A stretch of DNA of 64,000 nucleotides from Caballeronia terrestris (GTDB lineage: Bacteria; Pseudomonadota; Gammaproteobacteria; Burkholderiales; Burkholderiaceae). The notes under the pieces are model-generated. The model was not told the DNA's origin. It saw nothing but the letters and a program-made list of their open reading frames with translations, and searched no databases. The translations under genes and the position numbers were made by a program. Location of the stretch: contig NZ_FCOL02000003.1 in the NCBI RefSeq assembly GCF_001544515.1, positions 220,468-284,467 of the forward strand. Reading direction: 5' to 3'. Below, in pieces: positions 9,584 to 18,093 of this stretch; the stretch's first letter is position 1, and each line of letters begins with the position of its first letter.

Positions 9584-11440
9584 ATGAATTCGCCGCTATC
9601 CGGCCAGGCCGGCCGTGTCGCCGCTGAAGGCGCAACCGTCCGTGCGCGCGGACGCCTGAGGCTTCTCGGATTGCAGGCACTCGTCGCTATATGCTGCGCG
9701 GCTTGCGGCGGAGGCGGCGGCGACGGCACGACGACAACCACCAGCATGGCTCCGGGCGGCAACGGCAGCAGCGCGGGCGGCTCGTCCGGAAGCGGTTCTG
9801 GCGCGAATTCGGGGAGCGGCTCGGGCTCAAATATGGGCGATGCGAGCGACGGCGGCAGCGGCAGCGGCAGCGGCACAAATGGGGGAAACAACGCAGGCGG
9901 TAACACCGGCAGCGGGACCACCACCGCAAAAACCTATCCCACCGACGTTCTCATGCATCACAACGATCTCGCCCGCACCGGCCAGATGCTCGCCGAGACG
10001 ACTCTGACCTTATCGAACGTGAACGTGGCGACATTCGGCAAGCTGCGCATGGTCCCCGCCGACGGCAAGGTAAACGCCCAGCCGCTCTACGTGACGAACC
10101 TCGCGACCGGCGGGGCGGCGCACAACGTCGTCTACGTCGCGACCGAACATGGCAGTCTCTACGCCTACGACGCCGACACCGGCGCGCAACTCTGGAAAAT
10201 CACGCTGCTCGGCGCCGGCGAGACCTCGACCACCACCGGCTGCCCCGACTTCACGCCGGAAATCGGCATCACGTCGACACCGGTCATCGACCGCACGCGC
10301 GGCCCGAACGGCGCGCTCTACGCGGTCGCGATGAGCACCGACGGCAACGGCGCCGCCCATCACCGCTTCCACGCGATCGACCTCGCGACCGGCGCCGAGC
10401 TCTTCGGCGGCCCGACTGAGATCGCCGCGAGCTATCCGGGCAACGGCAGCAACAGCGTGAACGGCGTGATCCATTTCGAGCCGGACCTGCACACCGAACG
10501 CGCGGCGCTCACGCTCGTCGGTGGCATCGTCTACATGGGCTGGACCGCGCACTGCATGAGCGGCCCGTACACCGGCTGGGTGATGGCCTACAGCGCCGAC
10601 ACGCTCAGGCAGACCGGCACGCTCAACGTTACGCCGAACGGCTCGCAGGGCTCGATCTGGATGGCCGGCTCGGGCATGGCATCCGATGGCGCCTCGCTCT
10701 GGCTGATCGACGGCAACGGCTCGTTCACGCCGACGCTCAACGCACAAGGCTTTCCCGTCGACGGCAATCTCGGCAACACGTTCATGAAGCTGTCGCTCGC
10801 GCCGAGCCTCGCCGTCACCGACTACTTCGCGACGATGAACAACGTCACGCAGGCCGCGAACGACGAGGATTTCGGCTCCGGCGGGCCGCTCCTTCTGCCC
10901 GACCAGACGATGGCCGACGGCACGGTCAAGCGGCTCGCGGTCGGCGCGGGCAAGGACAACAAGATCTACGTCGTCGATCGCGACGCGATGGGCAAGTACA
11001 ACCCGAATGCGAACGGCAACTGGCAGACGCTGACGGGCACGCTCGCGGGCGGGATCTGGGGTTCGGCGGCGTATTACAACGGCGTCGTGTACTACGGCGG
11101 ACTGAACGACAGCCTGAAGGCACTGCCCGTCACCAACGCGCGCCTTGCGACGAGCGCCGCCACGCGCACCGCGACCACCTTCCCCTACCCCGGAACGACA
11201 CCCGCAATCTCCGCAAATGGCGCGGAGAATGGCATCGTGTGGGCGCTGGAAAACGGCGCGACCGGCGCGCTGCACGCATACGACGCGAGCAACCTCGGGC
11301 GCGAGCTGTACAACAGCAATCAGTCGGGCGCGCGCGACCAGTGGGGTCCGGGCAACAAGTTCATCACACCGATGATCACGCAGGGCAAGGTGTTCGTGGG
11401 GACGCAGACGGGGGTGGTGGTGTTTGGGCTGCTGCGATAG
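9584..11440 (+). CDS. Beta-propeller lipoprotein with a Gly/Ser-rich tether
   Basis: A 618-residue protein. A hydrophobic segment near residues 25-45 ends in a lipobox-like CAAC, so lipid attachment is likely. It is followed by about 75 residues made almost only of Gly, Ser, Thr, Asn and Ala, probably a flexible tether. The rest is a PQQ-like beta-propeller: blades such as VVYVATEHGSLYAYDADTGAQLWK, LYAVAMSTDG and IYVVDRDAMGKYN repeat along the chain. Residues typical of PQQ dehydrogenase catalysis are not evident, so a surface binding role is more likely than an enzyme. The ATG at 9584 follows GGAG. Confidence 0.8.
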   Translation: MNSPLSGQAGRVAAEGATVRARGRLRLLGLQALVAICCAACGGGGGDGTTTTTSMAPGGNGSSAGGSSGSGSGANSGSGSGSNMGDASDGGSGSGSGTNGGNNAGGNTGSGTTTAKTYPTDVLMHHNDLARTGQMLAETTLTLSNVNVATFGKLRMVPADGKVNAQPLYVTNLATGGAAHNVVYVATEHGSLYAYDADTGAQLWKITLLGAGETSTTTGCPDFTPEIGITSTPVIDRTRGPNGALYAVAMSTDGNGAAHHRFHAIDLATGAELFGGPTEIAASYPGNGSNSVNGVIHFEPDLHTERAALTLVGGIVYMGWTAHCMSGPYTGWVMAYSADTLRQTGTLNVTPNGSQGSIWMAGSGMASDGASLWLIDGNGSFTPTLNAQGFPVDGNLGNTFMKLSLAPSLAVTDYFATMNNVTQAANDEDFGSGGPLLLPDQTMADGTVKRLAVGAGKDNKIYVVDRDAMGKYNPNANGNWQTLTGTLAGGIWGSAAYYNGVVYYGGLNDSLKALPVTNARLATSAATRTATTFPYPGTTPAISANGAENGIVWALENGATGALHAYDASNLGRELYNSNQSGARDQWGPGNKFITPMITQGKVFVGTQTGVVVFGLLR

Positions 11441-11456
11441 ATCGCAACGACCCGCG

Positions 11457-12212
11457 TCACGCCCTTACGATCGTCACGCCAGCAGCCGCGATCGGATCGG
11501 TGAGTGCGGCGGGCGTATTGCGCTCGACGACGATCGTGCTCGCCATCGTGATCTCGCCGATCCGGTACTGCGACGCCGCGTTGAGCTTGTCCGCCGACGC
11601 CAGCACAACTGTTTCAGCAGCGTGCGCCGCGAGGGCGCGCTTCATGTAGGCCTCTTCGAGATCGCCGGTCGACAGGCCCGCGCTTGCGTGCACGCCCGTC
11701 ACGCCCATGAAGAACAGATCGGCGCGGATGTGTGACAGCGCTTCGATCGCGGCCGCGCCGACCGTCACGATCGAATGCTTGTACAGCCGCCCGCCGATCA
11801 CGACGACCTCCACCGACGGATGATCGACCAGTTCGACCGCGATGCTCGGGCTATGCGTGACGACTGTCGCGCGCAGGTCGCGCGGCAGGTAGCGGGCGAG
11901 CTGCACGGCGGTCGTCCCGCCATCGACGATCACAACCTGTCCCGGCACGATCATCTCCGCCGCCGCCCTGGCGACCGCGCGCTTCGCGACCGATTCGATC
12001 GACTGCCGATGCGCGAAATCCGCCGTCGCGGGCGACGCGGGCAGCGCGCCGCCGTGCACGCGCTGCAAGAGCCCCTCGGCGGCCATCTCGCGCAAGTCGC
12101 GCCGCACGGTGTCCTCCGACACGCCGAATTCCTCCGCGAGCGTCTTTGCCAGCACCTGGCCGTCGCGTGCAAGCGTATCGAGGATGGCGGTCTTTCTTTG
12201 CGAGGTCAGCAT
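11457..12212 (-). CDS. DeoR-family transcriptional regulator
   Basis: A 251-residue repressor-type protein. The N-terminal DeoR helix-turn-helix is clear (LAEEFGVSEDTVRRDLREMAAEGLLQRVHGGA), followed by the sugar-phosphate-binding isomerase-like domain with VIVDGGTTAVQLARYL, VIGGRLYKHSIVTVG, FMGVTGVHASAGLST and a late VVLASADKLN segment. The family binds phosphorylated sugars. It is divergent from the Nudix gene with an 87-base gap, so it may control that gene; no sugar operon is adjacent. It converges with the beta-propeller lipoprotein gene. Confidence 0.88.
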   Translation of the reverse strand: MLTSQRKTAILDTLARDGQVLAKTLAEEFGVSEDTVRRDLREMAAEGLLQRVHGGALPASPATADFAHRQSIESVAKRAVARAAAEMIVPGQVVIVDGGTTAVQLARYLPRDLRATVVTHSPSIAVELVDHPSVEVVVIGGRLYKHSIVTVGAAAIEALSHIRADLFFMGVTGVHASAGLSTGDLEEAYMKRALAAHAAETVVLASADKLNAASQYRIGEITMASTIVVERNTPAALTDPIAAAGVTIVRA

Positions 12213-12299
12213 CGGAAATTGTCTTGCACGAAATTTCTTGTTTTTGCACGAGTCTGCACGATACCATTAGCTGACGTTTTTTCCAACCGGAGCTGGAAC

Positions 12300-12896
12300 A
12301 TGCCGCTGAACACTGCAGAGCGCGTGCGCATCATCGATATGGAGACGCTTTCCGACGACTGGTACGTGCTTAAGAAAACCACATTCGAATTCCTGCGCAG
12401 CAACAACGTCTGGCAGCGCCAGAGCCGTGAAACCTATGACCGAGGCAACGGCGCAACCGCGCTGCTCTTCGATCCGGCGCGCGAAACCGTCGTGCTGACG
12501 CGGCAATTCCGGTTGCCCGCGTTCGTTAACGGCCACGACGGCATGCTGATCGAAGCGCCCGCCGGATTGCTCGACGCGGCATTGCCCGAGGAGCGCGTTC
12601 GCGCGGAGCTGGAGGAGGAGACGGGGTATCGCGTGCGCGACGTGGAGAAGGTGTTCGAGGCGTTCATGAGCCCCGGATCGGTGACGGAGAAACTGTACTT
12701 CTTTGTCGCCCACTACGATTCGGCGTCGAAGGTCGCAGAAGGGGGTGGCGTGGCGTCGGAAGGGGAAGACATCGAGGTGATCGAGTTGCCGCTCGAGCAG
12801 GCGCTGGCGATGGTCGCGCGCGGCGAGATCGTCGATGGCAAGACCATCATGCTGCTGCAGCATCTCGCGTTGCGGCGCGCTTCAACGAGCGCGTAA
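12300..12896 (+). CDS. Nudix hydrolase, GDP-mannose/ADP-sugar pyrophosphatase type (NudK-like)
   Basis: A 198-residue Nudix enzyme. The Nudix box AGLLD-x3-PE-x3-R-x-E-x2-EETGY is present (residues about 92-114), preceded by the RQFRLP segment and followed by FMSPGSVTEKLYFFVA, both typical of the NudK/ADP-ribose pyrophosphatase group. These proteins cleave the pyrophosphate of nucleotide sugars such as GDP-mannose. The ATG at 12300 has GGAG at 12289. A much longer reading frame extends upstream through the divergent DeoR gene and is an artefact. Confidence 0.85.
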   Translation: MPLNTAERVRIIDMETLSDDWYVLKKTTFEFLRSNNVWQRQSRETYDRGNGATALLFDPARETVVLTRQFRLPAFVNGHDGMLIEAPAGLLDAALPEERVRAELEEETGYRVRDVEKVFEAFMSPGSVTEKLYFFVAHYDSASKVAEGGGVASEGEDIEVIELPLEQALAMVARGEIVDGKTIMLLQHLALRRASTSA

Positions 12897-12939
12897 ACGG
12901 CAAAACCGCGCGGACGATCACTCGCCGCGCGTTCCGTAT

Positions 12940-13473
12940 TTAACGCACGAAATAGCCCTTGCCTTGCATGCAGTCGCCGTAAGCGCGCCAGTAGCGCGTC
13001 ATCGGCGGCTCGGGCGGCGGAAGCGGCGGCATCTTCATCTCGGCGTAGTGCGCGTCGGAGGCGCCACTCGCCGCGACGGCATCGGATGCGGCGGGCATCG
13101 AAGCACCCGCAGCCACAGCCGCCGATGCGCCGCTCGCCGGCATCGCCATGCTGGCCGGCATCGGCGCGTAAGCGCCTGACGCGCCCGCCGCCGAAGCAGC
13201 CAGCGCCCCCGAGGCAACCGGCGGAAGCGGCGGCTCGACGGGCCGAGGCGGCGCGAACGTGCGCTGTTCGCGCGGCTGATCGCGCGGAGCCATCTGCGGC
13301 TCGCGCGCCATGACGACGCGTGTTGTCTGGTTGGCGTATGCGTAGCAGGCGGCGTTATCGACGGCCTGCTGGCCCGCGGTCTGACTGCGGCCGGGCACGG
13401 CGAGCGGTTGCTGTGCGAGCGCGCTGCTACTGGCGACGAGCAGCGTAATCCCGGCGAAGGTGGAAAGTCTCAT
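12940..13473 (-). CDS. Exported proline/alanine-rich hypothetical protein
   Basis: A 177-residue protein with a Sec signal peptide (MRLSTFAGITLLVASSSALAQQ). The mature part has one conserved-looking block near VDNAACYAYANQTTRVV, a long low-complexity middle rich in Pro, Ala, Ser and Met, and a C-terminal WRAYGDCMQGKGYFVR motif. Paired single cysteines at both ends (ACYAY and DCMQGKGY) could form a disulfide. The C-terminal CM-x-GKGY pattern recurs in small envelope proteins of proteobacteria, but the function is unknown to me. The start at 13473 is chosen because it exposes the signal peptide; upstream codons in the frame are shadow. Confidence 0.7.
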   Translation of the reverse strand: MRLSTFAGITLLVASSSALAQQPLAVPGRSQTAGQQAVDNAACYAYANQTTRVVMAREPQMAPRDQPREQRTFAPPRPVEPPLPPVASGALAASAAGASGAYAPMPASMAMPASGASAAVAAGASMPAASDAVAASGASDAHYAEMKMPPLPPPEPPMTRYWRAYGDCMQGKGYFVR

Positions 13474-13715
13474 TGGCGTGCAAACCCCGAAGCGTTGTTT
13501 TTTAATCGTAGCGGCGGTGTCGGCACGTCGCGGCTCGGCTTGCCGTTCGAGCCCCTTCGATTGCCGCCCGGCCTGAGTCAAGGATACTGATCCTGTAACG
13601 CTCGCCACGCCAGAAGCACCGGCTTCTTCCGCCATTTTTCGGGTCGAAGGCGCGCAGGGACGCGTTCGTGGAAAGCGCGCTGTGCGCCACGCCACGCTCG
13701 GGGTAGAAGAAAAGC

Positions 13716-13940
13716 CTAGCCGCGGCAATCGACCCATTGGCGCGCCCAGCGGCTCGAATGACCGAGCGCCTGCTGTTCGTCGTCGAAACAGTCGAGGATG
13801 TGGAATTGATAGCGCATCGCTTCGCCCGCGCCGCTATCGCGTTCGAGCAGGAGGTTGGATGCGAACGATCCGTCAGGCAGACGATGCGCCGACGGGAGAA
13901 CTTTATAGCCGTTGTAGTTTTGAATTTTCGAGTTTTGCAT
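13716..13940 (-). CDS. Small hypothetical protein, 74 residues
   Basis: The peptide starts MQNSKIQNYNGYKVLPSAHRL, continues with DGSFASNLLLERD and ends HSSRWARQWVDCRG. The chain looks like a compact soluble domain, and it resembles short conserved proteins seen in Burkholderia genomes, though I cannot name a family. The ATG at 13940 is the start that excludes low-complexity shadow sequence upstream. It is alone between the exported protein and the 72-residue gene on the other strand. The function is unknown. Confidence 0.6.
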   Translation of the reverse strand: MQNSKIQNYNGYKVLPSAHRLPDGSFASNLLLERDSGAGEAMRYQFHILDCFDDEQQALGHSSRWARQWVDCRG

Positions 13941-14000
13941 GATGGTGCGAGCGCATGCGCGTGGTCGCGGCAAACGAGCCGGCCAAAGGCGCAACGCTTG

Positions 14001-14219
14001 ATGAGTGACTTGAAAAAGCCGCTTGAAATACGCAGGAAAGTGCGAGAAAAAACGCTGGAAATGCTGAAGGGGCGCTGCGATGGTGTGCCGTATTTCCGGC
14101 AACCGTGGCGGGAGCACAAGAAGCTCCGCGAGGGTTTCAGCTACTGTCGCGAACCGGCTGGGCCGATTCGCGACGAGCGTTGTATCTACTGCTTACAGCG
14201 CGGTATTACAGCGGGGTGA
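14001..14219 (+). CDS. Possible small cysteine-containing protein convergent with cspA
   Basis: A 72-residue frame starting [26 protein letters not shown] and ending [16 protein letters not shown]. It has four cysteines, two in a CIYC pair, which would suit a small zinc-binding protein. Codon use is compatible with a real gene, but the only Shine-Dalgarno-like site (AAAGG at 13984) is rather far from the ATG. Its last 14 bases overlap the end of cspA on the opposite strand. I do not recognise the family; it may be a chance frame. Confidence 0.45.
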   Translation: MSDLKKPLEIRRKVREKTLEMLKGRCDGVPYFRQPWREHKKLREGFSYCREPAGPIRDERCIYCLQRGITAG

Positions 14220-14409
14220 TGTTCGAAGCTTGCAGACCCTTCGGGCCTTGCTTGGTTTCGAAGCTGACCTTCTGGTTTTCTGCGAGGGTCTTGAAGCCAT
14301 CGCTGCGGATTTCGGAGAAATGCGCGAAAAGGTCGTCACCGCCCTTATCCGGGGTGATGAAGCCAAAGCCTTTGCTGTCGTTGAACCACTTGACGGTACC
14401 GGTATCCAT
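14206..14409 (-). CDS. cspA: Cold shock protein (CspA family)
   Basis: A 67-residue single-domain nucleic-acid chaperone. RNP1 is KGFGFI at residues 13-18 and RNP2 is LFAHF at 27-31, on the usual [18 protein letters not shown] start. It binds single-stranded RNA and DNA and melts RNA secondary structure. A strong AAGGATT ribosome binding site precedes the ATG. The 169 bases upstream before the next gene hold AT-rich sequence and could encode the long structured leader typical of csp mRNAs. Confidence 0.95.
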   Translation of the reverse strand: MDTGTVKWFNDSKGFGFITPDKGGDDLFAHFSEIRSDGFKTLAENQKVSFETKQGPKGLQASNITPL

Positions 14410-14578
14410 AACGAATCCTTGAAATTAAAAATTAAGCCATCCCGAACGGAAACCGGCCGGGACGAGGGAAGCATCAAGGAGGAATGAGGACAACAAATAC
14501 CGCGAGCGGAGGATGATGAACAGCAATCGGACTTCTTGAATACTTCGACCCAGACATTACGTGGTCTCCGATTGACTG

Positions 14579-15523
14579 TCAAGCTGTTTCGGTGTTGGGG
14601 TCCGTGGCGGCGCGCCATCGATTCAATTGATCGACGCTCGTTCCCACCCCTCCGCACACGATCAGCAAGATGTTCCGGGCGTCGCGCAGCTCGGCCTCTT
14701 GCGCGTGCGCGAGCGCATCGAGCGCGGCGACGGACGCGCCGCACGCGGGCTCCACGACGATCCGGTGCTCGGTCAGCAACTCGAAGCATCCCGCGACCGC
14801 CTGCCGGTCCGATACGACGATGCTCGCCACCGGGCGACGCTTCGCGAGCGCGAGCGCCTCGGCACACACGCTGCGCGCGCCGAGCGACGTCGCGATGCTC
14901 GTGATCGCCGGCAATTCGAGGCGCTCATCGGCAGCCAGCGAGCGAGCGTACGAATCGGCGCCTTCGGTTTCCACGGCGACGATCGGCACGTCCTCCCAGC
15001 CGTTGCGGCGCAGGCCCTCAGCCACGCCGCAGAGCAACCCGCCGCCGCCCACCGACAGCACGACTGCATCCGGCTCGAGTCCCGCGCGCGCGACTTCGTC
15101 GATCATGGTCGCGTGGCCTTCCCAGAGGAGCGGATCGTCGAAGGGATGGAGGAACGCATCGGCCGATGTGCACGACGCGAGCGCGAAGCGATTCGCTTCG
15201 TCCCACGACTTGCCGTGCACGACGACCTCGGCGTCCTCCATGCCGATCAGGTGCTTCGCGCGCTCGGAGGTCGTCTCCGGCACGACCACGAGCACCGGCA
15301 CGCCGAGCTTGCGTCCCGCGTAAGCAACGGCGAGCCCCGCATTCCCACCCGATGACGACACGAACCGCCGCGCCCCGCGCTCCTTGTACACCGCGCACGC
15401 GTGGCCAATGCCGCGCGCCTTGAACGAGCCGGTCGGCTGCATCGCTTCGATCTTCATCCAGACGGATTTGCCGAGGCGCTCGGAGAGTGCGCGTGATTCG
15501 ACGAGCGGAGTTTCGATGTACAT
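14579..15523 (-). CDS. PLP-dependent L-serine/threonine dehydratase
   Basis: A 314-residue fold type II PLP enzyme that would deaminate serine or threonine to the 2-oxo acid. The PLP lysine is in PTGSFKARG, the substrate loop is SSSGGNAGLA, and the phosphate-binding glycine loop is VGGGGLLCGV. No ACT regulatory domain follows, so it resembles short catabolic forms such as mammalian serine dehydratase. The ATG at 15523 gives the family-type MYIETPLVES start, though the upstream sequence lacks a Shine-Dalgarno site. It sits upstream of cspA on the same strand. Confidence 0.85.
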   Translation of the reverse strand: MYIETPLVESRALSERLGKSVWMKIEAMQPTGSFKARGIGHACAVYKERGARRFVSSSGGNAGLAVAYAGRKLGVPVLVVVPETTSERAKHLIGMEDAEVVVHGKSWDEANRFALASCTSADAFLHPFDDPLLWEGHATMIDEVARAGLEPDAVVLSVGGGGLLCGVAEGLRRNGWEDVPIVAVETEGADSYARSLAADERLELPAITSIATSLGARSVCAEALALAKRRPVASIVVSDRQAVAGCFELLTEHRIVVEPACGASVAALDALAHAQEAELRDARNILLIVCGGVGTSVDQLNRWRAATDPNTETA

Positions 15524-15660
15524 GGGAGGAAGAGGTATCAGCGGGAGGACGATGATTTTACGCCCGGCGTTAGAGGCGCACCGCGTCGAACAACGCAGCG
15601 CATTCGGGACCGATCCTTGCTGCCCCAAAATCAGGCGCACACACAAAAGCGAGGATCACG

Positions 15661-15942
15661 ATGAAGCCCACAACACTGGCGCTCAGCCACATGGCGGCTG
15701 TGTTTATCGGCAGCACGATCGCGATCGTCGCGAACGCGCAGCAGCCGAACAAGCTCGACAAGGACAGCACGCCCGCCTATCAGGAGCACAACACGACATC
15801 GCCCGCGAGCGCGACCGCCGCGCGCAATCAGGCGCTCAAGACCGATCCGGGCAAGACGTCGTCGGGGAAGGGTCCGGCGCCTGACCGTCCGAACGGACTC
15901 GGCATGGATGCGGGCGCGGGCAGCATGAGCAAGAAGCAGTAA
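15661..15942 (+). CDS. Small exported hypothetical protein
   Basis: A 93-residue protein with a signal peptide (MKPTTLALSHMAAVFIGSTIAIVANAQQ) followed by about 65 hydrophilic residues rich in Lys, Pro, Ser and Gly. The mature part has no cysteine or recognisable domain and is probably disordered. GAGG lies 8 bases before the ATG. The function is unknown. It converges with the 164-residue hypothetical gene that follows, their stops only 3 bases apart. Confidence 0.65.
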   Translation: MKPTTLALSHMAAVFIGSTIAIVANAQQPNKLDKDSTPAYQEHNTTSPASATAARNQALKTDPGKTSSGKGPAPDRPNGLGMDAGAGSMSKKQ

Positions 15943-15945
15943 CGC

Positions 15946-16440
15946 TTACTCCGGCCGCCACGGCCACGTCGAATAGCGCGAAGGCTGATCTTTTGAATCA
16001 GGCGGCGCATCGGCATCGCCCGGCGGCGCTTCGACCTCGCTCGGCGGCGCTTCGATCTCTTCTTTCGGCACCTTCGGCAAATTCTCGCCGAACCACGGCA
16101 CCTCCTGGCGCCGCTCGCTCACATACGCCTCCCAGCCCTTCGCGTCGCCTGCGAAGAGATCATGCTGGATCGTGTGCGCGAGCAGTTGGCGGTTCAGCGT
16201 CTCGTCAAGCAGCGCCTTCGGCCACACGAAGAAAGCGCCCGTCGCGCGCTTGATGAAATCCTGAGGATGCATTCCGGCATCGACCTGATTAAGGATGTTG
16301 AAGCTCACCAGCGCGTCGTCTTTCGCGAGCGCTTCGCCGATGGTCGCGCGGCTGTCCGCGCATTTCGTCAGGCAGAAGATCGCTTCGAGCACATCGCCGA
16401 GGTGGAGAAGCAGAGCGCGTCTTTCGTAGGGATCGTCCAT
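15946..16440 (-). CDS. Hypothetical protein with a Pro/Glu-rich tail
   Basis: A 164-residue soluble protein starting MDDPYERRALLLHLGDVLEAI. The first 125 residues look folded and mostly helical (VSFNILNQVDAGMHPQDFI, ALLDETLNRQLLAHTIQ); the last 40 are a disordered Pro/Glu/Asp-rich tail containing two APP repeats. No known domain is apparent. The ATG at 16440 has TGAGG upstream; a longer version from 16506 is possible but begins with a cysteine- and methionine-rich stretch that looks non-coding. Confidence 0.65.
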   Translation of the reverse strand: MDDPYERRALLLHLGDVLEAIFCLTKCADSRATIGEALAKDDALVSFNILNQVDAGMHPQDFIKRATGAFFVWPKALLDETLNRQLLAHTIQHDLFAGDAKGWEAYVSERRQEVPWFGENLPKVPKEEIEAPPSEVEAPPGDADAPPDSKDQPSRYSTWPWRPE

Positions 16441-16550
16441 TGCGGCCTCAGAGTGATTCACATTGGTTTGCTGCATGCATGCACACATCGTGCCGCAAGC
16501 ATTCACCGCGTGATTCTATCGAACCCGCTGCGACATGCTCTTGTCGTGCT

Positions 16551-17273
16551 CTATCGGCAGAGTCGGTACGGCCCCATGTCGACATGAAAATGCATCCGAT
16601 GCAGCGCGTTGTAATCGGGGCCGAGCGTCGTGTTGAACGCGCGGCACGCGCCGTCGTGAAGGCGATGGAGGAACACGGCATCGGACGAGTCGCCGTCCCA
16701 GCGCGCGAAGGTGACGCGCCGTCCGCTTTCGAGGACGAAGCCGCTCAGGTCGATGGCATTCGCGCTCGCATGCTGGCTGCGCGCCCCCTCTTCCTGATTG
16801 TTGACGTTGCGGCACGCGAAGCTCCCGACGTGCTCGATCTTCCGCACGGGCTGGCCGAAGATTTCTTCCGCCGCCGGCTGCAGAGTCTGATGCTCGAACA
16901 GCGCCATGCCGACCGCGAGCGGACACGTCGCGAGAAACGGCCCGCTGTACTGGACATCCGATTGAGTCACGCGGAGCACATCGTTTAGTTCGCAGCCGGC
17001 GGGCTTCGATGAATCCGCAATCGGCCGGTACGCGACGCCCGAGCGATCCAGCGCCGCCATGCAAAGCGCGTGGTCATGCGCGATGCGCCACAGCTTGATC
17101 GACGTGAGCGGTCCGCGCGGCTCGCGCACGTCGAGCGGCGCGAACGGGTTCCACTTGTCCGGCACCGCGACGCGCCCCGAATACATGGCGAAGCCTACGA
17201 GCGCCACGCCGACGATCACGATCAAGAACACGATCAACAGCAGCCATCCGGCGATGCGTGCGCCCACGTTCAC
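16551..17273 (-). CDS. Extensin-like C-terminal domain protein
   Basis: A 240-residue protein with one N-terminal membrane helix (residues about 8-31) and an extensin-like domain (PF06904 type). Marks of the family are GCELNDVLRV, the CPLAVGMALFEHQTLQPAA segment, VGSFACRN, the HASANAIDLSGFVL core and the C-terminal HRMHFHVDMGPY. The histidine and aspartate pattern resembles D-Ala-D-Ala peptidases of the VanY/peptidase M15 group, so a cell-wall role in the periplasm is inferred. The start codon is GTG at 17273. Confidence 0.85.
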   Translation of the reverse strand: MNVGARIAGWLLLIVFLIVIVGVALVGFAMYSGRVAVPDKWNPFAPLDVREPRGPLTSIKLWRIAHDHALCMAALDRSGVAYRPIADSSKPAGCELNDVLRVTQSDVQYSGPFLATCPLAVGMALFEHQTLQPAAEEIFGQPVRKIEHVGSFACRNVNNQEEGARSQHASANAIDLSGFVLESGRRVTFARWDGDSSDAVFLHRLHDGACRAFNTTLGPDYNALHRMHFHVDMGPYRLCR

Positions 17274-17334
17274 TCCGAAGTCCGCTCAGGACCGCACGAG
17301 CGAGCATGACGCGTGCCCGTCAATCTGCTATGCG

Positions 17335-17730
17335 CTATCCGCGCGGCACGTCCTCGACAACCGCCGCGAGGATCATCGCGCTGGCGTTCAGCGGCGACGG
17401 GCGGCACGCACGCGGCCGATAGATCGCATCGCCGCGTCCGATGCTGCGGCCGCTCAGCGCGCAGGTGCCCGGTTGCCGTGCGATGCTCGCGCGCCAGACT
17501 TGATCGCCGTAGCGGCAGGAGCGCGGATCGCACCACGCGACCGTCGCCGTGCTCGACGTCGGCCGGTCGATCACGCTCACGCGCACGGCGGCGCTCGTGG
17601 GGGCGTCGCAGATCGCGTGTTTGCGTGCGGCGCTCGAATCGCTGGCACACGCGCCCTTGCCGGCCGACTGCATCGTCAGCCAGCCGACCGTTTGCGACCA
17701 GGGATCGATACCGAAGGTTCGTCGTTCCAT
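17335..17730 (-). CDS. DUF3331 domain protein
   Basis: A 131-residue protein. The central VSVIDRPTSSTATVAWCDPRSCRYGDQVW and GTCALSGRSIGRGDAIYRPR blocks match DUF3331, a family largely limited to Burkholderia and relatives with no known function. Conserved cysteines in WCDPRSC and GTCALSG suggest metal binding or a disulfide. AGAGG precedes the ATG. No operon partner is evident; the gap upstream is over 350 bases. Confidence 0.8.
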   Translation of the reverse strand: MERRTFGIDPWSQTVGWLTMQSAGKGACASDSSAARKHAICDAPTSAAVRVSVIDRPTSSTATVAWCDPRSCRYGDQVWRASIARQPGTCALSGRSIGRGDAIYRPRACRPSPLNASAMILAAVVEDVPRG

Positions 17731-18093
17731 AAGGCACCTCTTCTCGTCAGATCAGGAGGAACCGGCGCTCAAAGCCAGCACCGGGCGCTGAATTCACGTC
17801 GAAAATGAAGCGGCCGCGTCGGAGGCACTCGATGCTGCGTGCGGGTCCGGCGGGAGTTACGGAGTAGTTATGTAGTCGATGATACGTAGCGAGAGCACAC
17901 CTTACATCGTTCGAAAATGGCGCGCCATGATACCTACGTATAAATAAACCAAGGATGCCCTTCGATGGGGCTCATCCATAGAGCTGGCGCGGGTTTCGGC
18001 CCAACCTGTGCGCTCATTGCGAACCGTGGTATGCGCATGCCGTCCTGCATATTGGAACGGTAAATGACCTCAAAGATATGACGATTTGCACCG
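17731..18093. other. Non-coding gap, 363 bp
   Basis: Between the DUF3331 gene and the end of the ferredoxin reductase gene. It should hold the DUF3331 promoter (around 17750-17800) and the reductase terminator. Base composition is lower in GC than the flanks, with TA-rich patches such as GTAGTTATGTAGTCGATGATACG. I see no clear hairpin terminator, riboswitch or convincing small gene. Confidence 0.5.
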
